Assembly (NCBI RefSeq): GCF_011386835.1 | Contig: NW_027052998.1 | Location: 1-64,000 of the forward strand | Direction: 5' to 3' | From: Chrysemys picta bellii | Taxonomy: Eukaryota > Chordata > Testudines > Emydidae | DNA length: 64,000 bases | Shown here: one piece after another, positions 1 through 13,404 of the stretch | Numbering within the stretch: the stretch's first letter is position 1 | Layout: each line of letters starts with the position of its first letter | Notes under the pieces: model-generated | Database searches by the model: none | Seen by the model: only the letters and a program-made list of their open reading frames with translations | What the model was told of the DNA's origin: nothing | Position numbers and translations under genes: made by a program

Positions 1-873
1 CTTTGTCAGTTGCCCGTGGGATGCTTTGGCATCAGCTCCTGCCAGGCTGGCAGAAGAACGCCCCCTGCTCTGGGTGCTCAGGGCCATTTAGCTGCTCCAG
101 CTGCTCCATCCCCCCTGTGTCAGGGCCTCCCCTCCGGCAGCTGGAGGGGGGCGTTTGGATGATGTGCCCCCAGAGGCTGGGGCAGCAGAACAGAAGGAGG
201 GAGGTGGGAGGGGACACACTGAAAGGGATGGGAGGGGCCAAAGGAGCCAGAGCACTGGGGAGTTTGTGTGGGGAGGCTGTGCAGACCCCTGGAGAGGAGG
301 GCAAGGGGTTTGGTGCGAGGTGGGGAAGAGCAGGGAGCCAGCGCACGTGCTGCAGGAGGGACAAGGGAAGGTCTGGCAGGAGGGGGAGATGAGAGGACAA
401 GGCTGCAGGAGAGAGCCGGCGGGAGAGAGCTGGCAGGCTGGGGATGGCGCAGGAAGGGAGGGCTCTGGGGAGCTCCAGGATGGAGTGAGAGAGGCGGGAT
501 GCAGAGCAGAGGAGTCCAAGGTGACCCCAAGCTCCTGGGCCTGAGGTCAATGGAGGGCGGGGGATGGGAGAAGGGGCTGGGATTAGGCGCATGCCCTTGA
601 GATGGAGACTGGACGTTAGTTCATTCGTTACCCGGGTCCCCACTCGGGAGCAAGGTTTCCTGACTTTGCTGACCAGATTTCCCCGTCGCTGCTGAGCTTT
701 CCTCAGCCCCTGGTGATGGGCCCCACGGCTCCTCCTGCTCTCATTGTCCCCAGTCTCTCTGCACTGGGCTTTGCCTCCCCCAGTTCTAACCCATTGCTAG
801 GGCAATGCCAGGGGGACACGCTGCGCTAGGCCTGCAGGGGCGAGTGACTCCCTTTGTACCCTCTCTCCATCAG
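1..873. other. No gene recognised; presumed MROH intron
   Basis: G-rich sequence upstream of the first recognised MROH exon. Several open frames exist on both strands, but they are low-complexity Gly/Arg/Pro/Ser translations typical of GC-rich non-coding DNA and resemble no protein family I know. No splice-bounded exon was found. It is probably intron of the gene that continues to the right. Confidence 0.4.
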
Positions 874-1003
874 GAAGCGGAGAAGTTCAGAGTCCTGGGC
901 CAGCTGGTGGGGTGTGTCACTCTGTGCCATCCGGAGCAGGAGATCTGCCGATTGTCTATGGAGGCATTTTACCACCTCTACTCCTTCATGCTGCAGCTAA
1001 AAT
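874..1003 (+). CDS. MROH exon (first recognised in window)
   Basis: The acceptor CAG is at 871-873 and the donor GTAAGAG begins at 1004. It reads 43 codons plus one base, beginning [13 protein letters not shown] and ending FMLQLK. The helical Leu-rich pattern fits a HEAT repeat. The single leftover T joins CT at 5599 to give Ser, so phase is kept. Confidence 0.75.
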
Positions 1004-4000
1004 GTAAGAGCCCTGGAGACCCTTGTCCTTCCTAAATACACTGACATGGGGTTTCCAAACACGGAAAACATATTTCTTGAACACGTCTGCCTTTTCTGCA
1101 ACCTTTTAAACAGTCTCCATCTAGTAATGAGCCTACACCACTGCTAAGATTTCTTTTGTTCCTAAATCACTTTTTTAAAAAAACTTCCTTATTATCCTTA
1201 GTCCTGCAAGCCATGGAGTTTCCCCTGATGTCTTTAGCTTCCCCTATCTATATTCTACTCTTCATAACTCACATAAGAATGGACATACTGACTCAGACCA
1301 ATGGTTAATCTAGCCCAGTATTGTGTCTTCTGATAGTGGCCAGTACCTCATGCTTCAGAGGGAATGAACTGAACAGGGAAATTTTGAGTGATCCATCCCC
1401 TGACATCTAGTCCCAGGTTCTGGTAGTCAGAGGTTTAGGGACATGCAGAGTATGGGTTTGCATGCCCTGATTATCTTGAACCCAATTATACTTTTAGCCT
1501 TCACAACATCCCACGGCAACAATTTCCACAGGTTGCCTGTGCATTGTGTGCAGAAATACCTTCTTTTGTTTGTTTTTAGCTTGCTGCCTATTCATAGATT
1601 CATAGATTCATAGATTATAGGACTGGAAGGGACCTCGAGAGGTCATCGAGTCCAGTCCCCTGCCCGCATGGCAGGACCAAATACTGTCTAGACCATCCCT
1701 GATAGACATTTATCTAACCTACTCTTAAATATCTCCAGAGACGGAGATTCCACAACCTCCCTAGGCAATTTGTTCCAGTGTTTAACCACCCTGACAGTTA
1801 GGAACTTTTTCCTAATGTCCAACCTAGACCTCCCTTGCTGCAGTTTAAACCCATTGTTTCTGGTTCTATCCTTAGAGGCTAAGGTGAACAAGTTCTCTCC
1901 CTCCTCCTTATGACACCCTTTTAGATACCTGAAAACTGCTATCATGTCCCCTCTCAGTCTTCTCTTCTCCAAACTAAACAAACCCAGTTCTTTCAGCCTT
2001 CCTTCATAGGTCATGTTCTCAAGACCTTTAATCATTCTTGTTGCTCTTCTTTGGACCCTTTCCAATTTCTCCACATCTTTTTTAAAATGCGGCGCCCAGA
2101 ACTGGACACAATACTCCAGCTGAGGCCTAACCAGAGCAGAGTAGAGCGGAAGAATGACTTCTCGTGTCTTGCTCACAACACACCTGTTAATGCATCCCAG
2201 AATCATGTTTGCTTTTTTTGCAACAGCATCACACTGTTGACTCATATTTAGCTTGTGGTCCACTATAACCCCTAGATCCCTTTCTGCCGTACTCCTTCCT
2301 AGACAGTCTTTTCCCATTCTGTATGTGTGAAATTGATTTTTCCTTCCTAAGTGGAGCACTTTGCATTTGTCTTTGTTAAACTTCATCCTGTTTAACTCAG
2401 ACCATTTCTCCAATTTGTCCAGATCATTTTGAATTATGACCCTGTCCTCCAAAGTAGTTGCAATCCCTCCCAGTTTGGTATCATCCGCAAACTTAATAAG
2501 CGTACTTTCTATGCCAATATCTAAGTCGTTGATGAAAATATTGAACAGAGCCGGTCCCAAAACAGACCCCTGCGGAACCCCACTCGTTACGCCATTCATT
2601 TCATAAAGTGACCCGTAGTTCTCGTGTTATGTGCAGGGGTAAATAACACTTTCCTATTCACTTTCTTCACACCAGTCATGATTTTATAGACCTCTCTCAT
2701 ATCCCCCGTTAGTCATCTCTTATCTAAACTAAATGGTCCCAGGTCTATACTACAGACCTATATTGTTATAACGACATTGCTCAGGGGTGTGAAAAATCCA
2801 CACCCCTGTCGCAGGAGCACCTCTCCCACTGACCTAGCTAGCGCCTCTCCGGGAGGTGGATTAAGAGCTTGTTGGCATAGGAGCATCTTCACTTAAATGC
2901 TACAGCGCCAGTGCAGCTACGGCGTGTGCTGTACCCAACCAAAAGAGTGAGAACTCTGTTATTCTCCGACAGGCGATACACTGTTTGAAGTGTAGACTTG
3001 CCCCCAGTCTTTTTCATCCTTCCTGATATGGAAGCTGTTCCATCCCCCTAATCATTTTTGTCGCCCTTCTCTGCACCTTTTACAGTTCTGGTATATCTGT
3101 TTTGAGATGGGGCGACCAGAGCTGCACGCAGTATTCAAGGTGTGGGCGCACCATGGATTTATATAGAGACATTATGATATTTTTCTGTTTTATTATCTAT
3201 CCCTTTCCTAATGGTTCCCAACATTCTGTTTGCTTTTTTAACTGCCACTGCACGTTGAGTGGATGTTTTCAGAGAACTATTTAGGATGACTCCAAAATCT
3301 CTTTCTTGAGTGGTAATTTAAACCCCATAATTTTGTATCTATAATTGGGATTATGATTTCCAATGTGCATTACTTTGCATTTATCAACATTGAATTTCAT
3401 CTGCCATTTTGTTGCCCAGTCCCCCAGTTTTGTGAACTCCCTTTGTAGCTCTTCGCAGTCTGCTTTGGATTTAACTATCTTGAGTCATTTTGTATCATCT
3501 GCAAATTTTGCCACCTCACTGGTTACCCCTTTTTCTGGATCATTTATGAATATGTTGAACTACACCGGTCTCAACACAGATCCTTGGGGGGGACCCTGCT
3601 ATTTACCTCTCTCCACTGCGAAAACTGACCATTTATTCCTGTCCTTTGCTTCCTATCTTTTAACCACTGACCCATGAGAGAACCGTCCCTCTTATCCCAT
3701 GACAGCTTCCTTTGGTTAAGAGCCTTTGGTGAGGGACCCTGTCAAAGGAGTCCAAGGACACTATATCCACTGGATCACCCTTCTCCACATTCTTGTTGAC
3801 CCCTTCAAAGAATTCTAGTAGATTGGTGAAGCATGATTTCCTTTTACAAAAGCCATGTTGACTCTGCCCCAACAAATTGTGTTCACTGACGTGTCTGATA
3901 ATTCTGTTCTTTCCTATAGTTTCAACAATTTGCCTGGTACTGAAGTCAGGCTTACCAGGGATCACATCTGGAGACTTTTTTAAAATTCACTGTCACGTTA

Positions 4001-7000
4001 GCTATCTCATACAGAGGCTGATTTAAATGCTACGTTATATACCACAGGGCACATAAGTCTGTCTGGATGTCTCGTGAGAGCTGCAACCTTTGCACCAGGC
4101 AGGCAATTTACCATGTGGTTCTCCCAGCCATCACAAACCAAACTGCTTACATGTCTATTGATTGAATCCCCCATTATTATTACCAGGCTTTTCTTTGTAA
4201 CTGGGGTTCCTACCTCAATTTGAGAGGACATCATGACTTCATCTGGAAGGTGGGTCCCAACTATGGGATCGTCTCCCTCTGCTCTAGCTCGATGTTCTCC
4301 TTCCCCGAAACTTTCACCCTCCTCAGCAGCACAGAGGCTGTCAGACTGGGGGTGGGACCACTCTACTGTGTCCCTAAAAGTCTCCTCTATGTACCTCGCT
4401 GTCTCCCTTGGCTCCACCAGTTCAGCCCCTCTGGCCTCCTGGTCTCCGAGGGCCAGTAGCTCCTTGGGCCAAATGCCCACATATGCTACCTGCCCATAGG
4501 GCTGGTAATCATACATGCTGCATTCAGTGCAATCAACTGGCGAGCCCCATGCTGCTGCTGCCCTTCTGCCTGGTTTATTTTTACTCTTCCAGGGGGGTTA
4601 GTTTGTTTAGTTTTGGTTTTGGGGCGGGGGTTATTGGCCTGAGTTTACAGTATGATTGTTAGATGTACTTGTCTCTCACACACCCTCTCTAAACTTTCTT
4701 GCAAAACTCCCGTTTGCTAACCGAACATCTGATTTATATTGCCTGCTGTCTGTTTCCCCTCCCTGGTTCAGCCTCAATGATGGTGGCTGTCAAGGCTGCT
4801 TCCCCACTCTGAACTTTAGGGTACAAATGTGGGGGCCTGCAGGAAAACTTCTAAGCTTAACTACCAGCTTAGGTCTGGTCCGCTGCCACCATCCCAAAGC
4901 TAATTCCCTTCCCTGGATAGCCTTGAGAGACCTTCACCAATTCCCTGGTGAATACAGATCTAAACCCCTTGGATCTTAAAACAAGGAGAAATTAACCATT
5001 CCCCTCCTTCCTCCCACCAACTCCTGGTGGATCAAGATCCAAACCCCTTGGATCTTAAAACAAGGAAAAATCAATCAGGTTCTTAAAAAGAAGGCTTTTA
5101 ATTAAAGAAAAAAGGTCAAAATCATCTCTGTAAAATCAGTATGGAAAATAACTTTACAGGGTAATCAAACTTAAAGAGCTCAGAGGACCTCCCTCTAGCC
5201 TCAGGTTCAAAGCATAGCAACAAAGATAAACACTCTAGTAAAAGGTACATTTACAAGTTGAGAAAACAAAGTAAAACTAAGACGCCTTGCCTGGCTTTTT
5301 ACTTACAAGTTTGAAATATGAGAGACTTGTTTAGAAAGATGGGGAGAACCTGGATTGATGTCTGGTCCCTCTCAGTCCCAAGAGTGAACGAACTCCCAAA
5401 CAAAGAGCACAAACAAAAGCCTTCCCCCCCGCCAAGATTTGAAAGTATCTTGTCCCCTTATTGGTCCTTTGGGTCAGATGCCAGCCAGGTTACCTGAGCT
5501 TCTTAACCCTTTACAGGGAAAAGGATTTTGGGGGCTCTGGCCAGGAGGGATTTTATAGTACTGTACACAGGACAGCTGTTACACCCTTCCCTTTATAGCT
5601 ATGACACTGGCGAACAGTGAAGAGTATCGGCAGCTCCTCGAGGACAGGCAAACCCTGTACGGCTCCTGGGACACCTTGTTCACCAACACCAGCGATATCA
5701 CATGGGTAAGTACAGTCAGTGCTTCATGGGATTGTTGTGCGCAGAGTTATCAGGAGTTAGAAATTAACACCCTAGGAGTCGGGGGAAGGGACAGACCCAG
5801 GCGTGTGACTGAGCCCATTCATCTGGGCCAGAGCCCTGCCTATGGCCCACTCCACCTCATAGAATCATAGACCTCAGGAGATCATCTAATCCAACGCCCT
5901 GCTCAAAGCAGGACCAACCCCAACTAAATCATCACAGCCAGGTCTTTGTCAAGCCGGGCCTTAAAAACCTCTAAGGATGGAGATTCCACCACCTCCCCAG
6001 ATAACCCATTCCAGTGCTTCACCCCCCTCCTAGTGAAATCGTTTTTCCTAATATCCAACCTAGACCTTCCCCACTGCAACTTGAGACCATTGCTCCTTGT
6101 TCTCTCATCTGCCACCACTGAGAACAGCCTAGCTCCATCCTCTTTGGAACCCCCCACCCCCTGCAGGTAGTTGAAGGCTGCTGTCAAATGCCCCCTCACT
6201 CTTCTCTTCTGCAGACTAAATAAGCCCAGTTCCCTCAGTCTCTCCTCATAAGTCATGTGCCCCAGGCCCCTAATCATTTTCGTTGCCCTCTGCTGGACTC
6301 TCTCCGATTTGTCCACATCCTTTCTCTTGTGGGGGGCCCAAAACTGGATGCAATACTCTGGATGTGAACTCACCAGTGCCGAATAGAGGGGAATAATCAC
6401 TTCCCTCAATCTGCTGGCAATGCTTCTACTAATGCAGCCCAATATGCCTCCCTACATGCCACATCCCAAGATGCACTGGGGCTCATCCAAACCTGATCCC
6501 AGCTCCTTGTCAGGCGTGGTGGGAGCTTCCCCAGAGATTAATGCAACAAAAGGCATCATTGCATCTGTGCACCAGCGCCAGCCCCTGCTGAGAACTAGAG
6601 AGTGTATCCGTGCTGTGCAGTATTGTGCCCCCGTGCACTGCCCGGCTGGCCTCTGCCATGCACGGCAGTTCCTGATTGCTGACTGGATACTGTGCTGCCC
6701 AGGTGCAGTAACCCAGCCCTGTCCCGGCAGAGTGGGGTTTGCCTGCACTCCTGGCTGGGCCAGTCCTGGCTGCTCGGCCACTGACTGGAACCGCGCTGGG
6801 CAGCAAAAGTGGTTTCACTGGCGGGTTTGTTTCAGATGTTTGGGAAGTACCTCAACGGATCCGAGCGCATGGACTTCCTCTGCACTGCTATTGATAGCAT
6901 GAAGACACCAGCATCCATGACTCGGTGGTGGCCAGGCACATGCTGCATGAGATCCTGATGGTCCCCGGCCCAAGGTTGGAGAGGGTAAGAGCTGCAGTGA

Positions 7001-10000
7001 GAACACCCTGCTGGGGGAGCCCATCAATGGGAGACTCTAGGTGTTATTGGGGGGCAGGTCTCTGGCTTGTGCAATGCGGGGGGGGAGGGGGGTCAGTCTA
7101 GGTCAGGGATCTCAAACACGCGGTGCATGGGCCACATGCGGCTCGCGAGGTAATTTTCTGCAGCCCGCGAGCCCCTCGCAGCCCCCGCTCCTGCCCTCCC
7201 CCAGGGTTTACCTAGAGCGGCTCCGGCCCGACGCACACCGGGGCAGGGCAGACTCCCTGCCTGCCTGCCCTGCCCCCGCGCCGTGCCGAGAAGCGGCCGG
7301 AACATGGGAAAGAGGGGGCACATTGCTGTGTGTGTTGATGTTGCTTCAGGCACCGCCTCCAGCAGCTCCCATTGGCCGCATTTCCCCATTCCCGGCCAAT
7401 AGGAGATGCTGGGGGCGGTGCCTGAAGCAACAGCAATACATAGATCCCGGAGCAGCGCGGGGGCGGGGCAGGGCAGCCAGAGCCTTACCTGTTGCTTGCT
7501 CAGCCCCTGCACCAGAGGGCCTGAGGCTTGATCTAACTGCTGTCTGCTCAGCCCCTGCACCAGAGGGTCTGAGCCCTGAATTCACTGTTGTCGGCTCCGC
7601 CCCTGCACCAGAGAGCCTGGAACTGACTGCTGTCAGCTCAGTCCCTGCACCAGAGGGCCTGAGCCCTGAATTAACTGTTGACGGCTCAGCCCCTGCACCA
7701 GGGGGCCTGAGCCCCAAACTCCCGGTTGTCTGCTCAGCCCCTGCCTGAGGTAGGGTGACCAGATCACCCAAGACAAATATCGGGACGCGGGGGGAGGTGG
7801 GGGGTGACGCGGGGCGGGGGGCGGGGCCAAAAAAAAAAAAAACCACCCTTCCTCCGCAAGCGCTGGAGGGAGGCCCGGGAGACTCAGGGGAAGCGCGAGG
7901 CCGGGGTGAGTAAGAGTCCAGCCTGGTCCCTTGCAGGCAGGACTCAGTTGGGTGGTAGGGCGAGGAGGGGGGCGGCCCGCGGGGCCAGGCGGCGGCTGTT
8001 CTCACCCCCGGCCAGCGGGACTCGGGAGCAGCCGCTGCTGCAGCTCCCACTGCCGCGGGGGCAGGAAGCGGCCATGGCGCTCCGCGGCTGCAGCTCTGGC
8101 GCCCCCGAACCCCCCGAGCCGGGGCCTGCTGCGGGGACCCAGCAGCGTGCACGCTGCGCCCAGCCCAGCCCCTGGCCAGGCGCGTCTGGGCTGCTGCCCA
8201 GCTGGTGCTATCGCGCGGCGGCCCCGGAGTGGGGGCAGCAGGCCCCAGCCCCCCCGTCCCGCAGGGGAACGAACGGGGCTGGGCTGCCGATGCCTCCGCC
8301 CCGGGGCCGCCGCGGGATAGCACCAGCTGGGCAGCAGCCCAGACGCGACTGGCCAGGGGCTGGGCCCAGCGTACGCGCTGCTGGGTCCCTGCAGCAGGCC
8401 CCGGCTCGGGGGGTTCGGAGGCGCCGCAGCCGCCGAGCGCCATGGCCGCTTCCTCCCCCGCGGCAGTGGGAGCTGCAGCAGCGGCTGCTCCCGTGTCCCG
8501 CTGCCCGGGGGGACAACAACAACAGCCGCCGCCTGGCCCCGCGGGTCGCCCCCCTCCTCTCCCAACCACCCAACTGGGTCCTGCCTGCTCGGGGCCAGGC
8601 CGGACTGTTACTCACCCCGGCCCCGCGCTTCCCCTGCGTCTCCCGGGCCTCCCTCCAGCGCTTGTGGAGGGAGGGGGAATGGTGAGCCCGGGGAAGAGGC
8701 GGGGATTCAGGGAGGGAGCCAATCGGGGGAGGAGGGGGCGGAGTCGGGGCGGGGGTGTGTGTGCGAGCACTTCCAGGCTCCGGGGCATTTCCTTGTTTGT
8801 CCAGTGTCCCGACCGCATGTCGGTCGGGACGCGGGACAAACAAGGAAATATCGGGACAGTCCCGATAAAATCGGGACGTCTGGTCACCCTAGTCGCACCC
8901 CACACCCCTCCTGCACCCCAACCCCCTTCCCTGAGCCGCCTGACGCACCTTGCACCCCTCCTGCACCCCAATCCACTGCCCTGAGCCCCCTGCTGCACCC
9001 CTCTTGCACCCCAATCCCCTGCCCTGACCCCCTGCCACACCCCACACCCCTCCTGCACCCCCTGGGGGCAGGGAGGGGGCGGAGTTGTGGTGGGGATTTC
9101 GGGGAAGGGGTTGGAATGGGGGCAGGGAAGGGGTGGGAAGAGGCGGGGCAGGGGTGGGGCCTCATGGAAGGGGTGGAGTGGGGGTGGGGCCGAGGGCGGC
9201 GGAGGGGAGGTGGCAGTAATGCGGCCCTCGGGCCAATGTACTAGTCCTCATGTGGCCCTTGTGGTCATTTGAGTTTGAGACCCCTGGTCTAGGTGATCAC
9301 CATGGCCGCTTGTGGCCTTGCAGTCTGTGAATCGATAGGCTGGGAACTGGTCCTGTGCTCTAGGTCTGGGGCTGGCAAAGAGGATCTGGGAGGGCAGATG
9401 GCTTTCAGGTGCAGCAGGTCCCTGGCACCCCAGATCAATAGCAGTGCGAGGAAGCCGAGGCCCCCATCTCCTCATTTCCCTTCCAGGTGTCGGAAGCTGT
9501 GATGAGCATTTACAAGAACCTGGACTCCATCAGCAAGCCGCTGTCCCGGAAGGAGGTGTTGAGAACCCTTCTCGTGCTGGGCAACCAGTACAGTGAGGAG
9601 GTGGTCAGAACCCTGCTGGGCTGCTCGCTGTCATGTGACAGGTACGGGGCTGGGGCTGCCATCGCTTGCGCTCCGGGTCCCCCGGACTGGTCCCGCTGCC
9701 AGGGACAGGGGAGTGCAGAACCTTCCAGAGATCTCCTTCTCCCTGCAGAGCTGCTGCTTCTCCTGGAGGGTTTTGCAGGCTGGCTTGCCCTGGAGACAGG
9801 CCAGCCTGCAAAACCCTGTATGGCATCCCTCAGCCTCCCCTGGGGCTGACACTCAGACCCGGTCCCCAGGCAGCCTGCACCAGCAGCAGCGGGAGGGCAA
9901 CAAAGAGCTGGCTGGTGCAAGGAGACCCAGCAGGGTGCCGGTGCCGTGGGGGGCGTGGTGCAGGAGGCTGGCGGGGCTCTGACCAAGTGCCGTTGGCTCT

Positions 10001-13000
10001 CTCCCTTTGTAGCGTTGCTGCGGAGAAGTGGCGGATGCTGACATCCCACTGCCACACCACAGGAAAGGTCCTAAAGGAGCTGCTCAACACGCTGCAGGAG
10101 CAGCCGCTGCACCACCATCATGTCTCTCAGAGAGAGGCCCCCTTGGCTGTAAGTATCAGCCCCTGCAGCAAGGGAAGGAGAGCCGTGTAAGTATCAGCCC
10201 CTGCAGCAAGGGAAGGAGCGCCGTGTGTCCCCATCACTGCCTGAGGGTGTCTCTCAGTCTCCCACTGGGTATAGTCATTGGGCCGAAGAGAGAGAGCGTG
10301 ACTCTAGCCAGTGCTATAGTCGAGCCGGAACACGCCGAAACGCTCTCCTGGTGCTATTCAGCAGCACTCCTAGAACCACAGGGTGAGAAGGGATCGCAGG
10401 GTCAGCTCGTCCAGCCCCCTGCCACGAGGCAGGACTTGTTGTGTCTAACCCACCCCAGACAGATGGCTCCAGCCTCCTTCTGAAAACCTCCAGCGAAGGA
10501 GTTTCCACAAGCTCCCTAGGCGTCTGTCCCATCGTCCTACTCTTCTTACCGTTAGGAAGCTTTTCCTGAGGTTTAATCTACATCTGCTGTGCTGTAGTTT
10601 GACCCCATCGCCTCTTGTCCTGCCCTCTGTGGAAAGAGAGAACAACTTTTCTCCATCTTTTTTTTATGGCAGCCTTCCAAGTATCTGAAGACCGTTATCA
10701 AGTCCCCCCTTAATCTCCTCTTTTCCAAACTAAACATAGCCAGTTCCTTCAGCCTTTCCTCGTACGGCTTGTGTTCCATCCCTCTGATCATCTTTGTTAC
10801 TCGCCTCTGGATCCATTATAGTTTCTCCACATCCTTTCTAGACATTGGTGACCAAAACTGGACACTGTCCTCCAGCTGAGGCCTAACCAGTGCTGAATAG
10901 AGCGGTACTATCGCCTCCCATAACTTGTATGCTATACCTCTGTTAATGCAACCTAACATTGCATTTGCTTTTTTTGCAACAGCATCGCATTGCTGACTCA
11001 TGCTGAGGTTGTGATCGACCACAGCTCCCAGATCCTTCTCAGAAGTGCCACGGCCAAGCTGGTTATCCCCCATTCTGTATCTGTGCATTTGATTTTTCTT
11101 CTCTAAATGTAGCACCTCACATTTGTCTTTGGTGAATTTCATTTTGTTGTCTATAGCCCGGTCCTCCAATTTACCATGATCCCTCGTAATTTTAGCTCTT
11201 TCCTCTAAAATATTGGTGACTCCTCCTAGCTTTGTGTCATCTGCAAACTTGACCAGTTTGCTCTCTCTATCTACATCCAGGTCATTAATAAAGATGTGAA
11301 ACAACACCAGACAACAATATTGTAATCGAGCCAGAACACACATAGTAGGCAAGCTAAATGACATGATTCACATCTCCGGCACAACTGTCTGTTACAGCCA
11401 GCAGTCCTCTGATGCAGTGAAAAGAGCATTAGGAAATTCTTCTCTTCCTAACTACTTCTTTGAGAAGGCTAAAGGTGCTGACGAAGACAGTAGCAGCCGT
11501 GCATCGACTGCAGACACAAACACAAAAACAGAGCTCTTCCTGTAATGGAGTTCACTGAGGTGGCTATTGCAGTGAGAACGAACTGTGAAGATTACCCTTC
11601 AACAGCCAAAGACCAGCTGGCATGAATTCTGGTTAGTGGATGCTGAAGAAGAGGGATTATCCTTGGTTGTCCTGCCATGATGGTAAGCTTGGATGCCTTA
11701 ACGGTAGCAAAGTTTCATCAGGGTCTCTCCATAGCAGTAGGGTGGTGGTAGTTTTCTGTTTCTCCTTATGGACCTAGCTGAAAGTCCAGATTAACATCTC
11801 TGCCAATGAAGATAAAGGAACACAAAGATTCAACTGCAGGTAGCTTTACAGCTTTCAACAGAAGCAGAAACCTCAACTTTTGAAGATGAAGTGGTTAACA
11901 TGACAAAATCAGAACTTGACACAACTGTGCAGGTAAAGCGAATGGCATATTACATTGCTAAACATGGCAGACCCTACTCTGATCATCCCGATTTAACTGA
12001 ATTCCACATACTGCATGGTGTAGATATTGGTATCGGTCTGTCACAATTCAGTGCTACAGACATGCTAGACCCTATCTCATCTGCAATGCACCGAAAGCCT
12101 TGCAAATGACGAATGTGCGCTCAGATGCCGGAGAGTGATGGAAAGATAGCCATGTCTGTTGATGAATCAACTACTCTGAGCAATGAATCAACAGTTAGAA
12201 TCTATTTAAAATGTGTCACTTTGAAGGATGATTATCCTCACTTCATGTTTCTTGATCTGATTGCACTTCCACGTCAGACGGCTTCAGGCACTGTAGATTG
12301 TGAGCTGAAATGCCTCAATCAATCGAATTCTGATTACAATTACTCTTGTAGTATTTGCGAGTGGTGGTGCTAGTGTTATGCTTCGGAAGAACTCTGGCGT
12401 AGCGAGCTGTATTGTGAAGAAGTACCCAAATGTTCTAGCGAGGTAGTGTGTGAATCACAGGTTGGATTTGGCAGCTGCTGAAACGTTAAGTGAAGTAAGA
12501 GCTGTAAATCACTTGGAATTCTTTGACAAACTGTATACGCTTTACTGCCCGTCACCTGAAACCAAGAAAGAACAAGAAGAAGGTGTGAGTATCAGCAGAG
12601 GGAAAATTACTTTTTTGTAGTGACCCATTATTCTTAGATAAAGTGAAAAGGAGGTAGGGCAGCTGTGCAACCGATTTGGTCTACCAGTGACAGGAATAGT
12701 CAATGCCTAGCGTGGCTTTCTTGACTATACTGGTCAGAAGTGCCAGCTCAGCTGAAACCTCTGTTCAGCTCCACGCGTGTGATTTCATGCAGCACGGCTG
12801 AGTGTGAGCGTGGATTTAGCCACATGACTATGATTGTGAATGGCAAATGTAGCAAGCGGCTTATTCCGCATATGTCATTGCTCATGTTTAGCAAGCTACG
12901 TGGCCCTTCATTTTCCATGTGGCATCCTCTCAGCTGTGCCAGAACTTGGCTCAGACATCCTTGTTCTCCCTCTGATTCACAGACACATAAATTACAAGAT

Positions 13001-13372
13001 GGAGAAAGACACTTTGTGGAAATACTTGTAGAAATTAGATAAATGCATTACAGCAGGCCTTTGCTACTACAGCCCCTGTTATGCCTTGATGTATTTTGTG
13101 TTACTTGTGTAACCTACTAGCTAGTTTCAATTTAAAATAAACTTTTATTATTTCCGCCTGATAGAGTAATGTCTATAGTGCAGCAGCATGATTTATTTTG
13201 TATTTTCATTAGCCTATAGGCTAAAGTAAAAAGAAAACGTGCTACGCATTCATTGGGTTTTTATCACTGTACTGTCTAGATTTATATCTTTTGCATAGTG
13301 TGCTGTGTACACATTAATGGCATTTCAGCACAATGATTTCAACAGTTAAAATGAATTGAATAGCTACTATAG

Positions 13373-13404
<32 letters not shown>

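Larger units (their letters stand above)
1265..4516 (-). mobile_element. Old CR1-like LINE, interrupted twice
   Basis: Read on the minus strand this is a degraded CR1-type LINE. Reverse-transcriptase similarity lies at 3660-3965, including the stretch [20 protein letters not shown] with the DxVPHQRLL block. ORF1-like sequence lies at 4007-4516. The element is split by a younger CR1 at about 1593-2600 and a MITE at about 2742-3004. The sequence flanking each insertion continues the same LINE. The segment between RT and ORF1 is deleted. Confidence 0.75.
7104..9286. mobile_element. Non-autonomous hAT element with perfect 8-bp target duplication, carrying another element
   Basis: It begins CAGGGATCTCAAAC and ends GTTTGAGACCCCTG, which are complementary termini. 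The flanks are gtctaggt at 7096-7103 and gtctaggt at 9287-9294, the 8-bp duplication expected of hAT insertion. The interior is GC-rich with tandem repeats and no transposase. A second element (7751-8891) sits inside it. Confidence 0.85.

Noticed and set aside
7346..8569. 407-codon minus-strand open frame
   Set aside because: It lies in the GC-rich palindromic hAT element; the other strand gives nearly the same Ala/Gly/Pro-rich translation, so it is not a gene.
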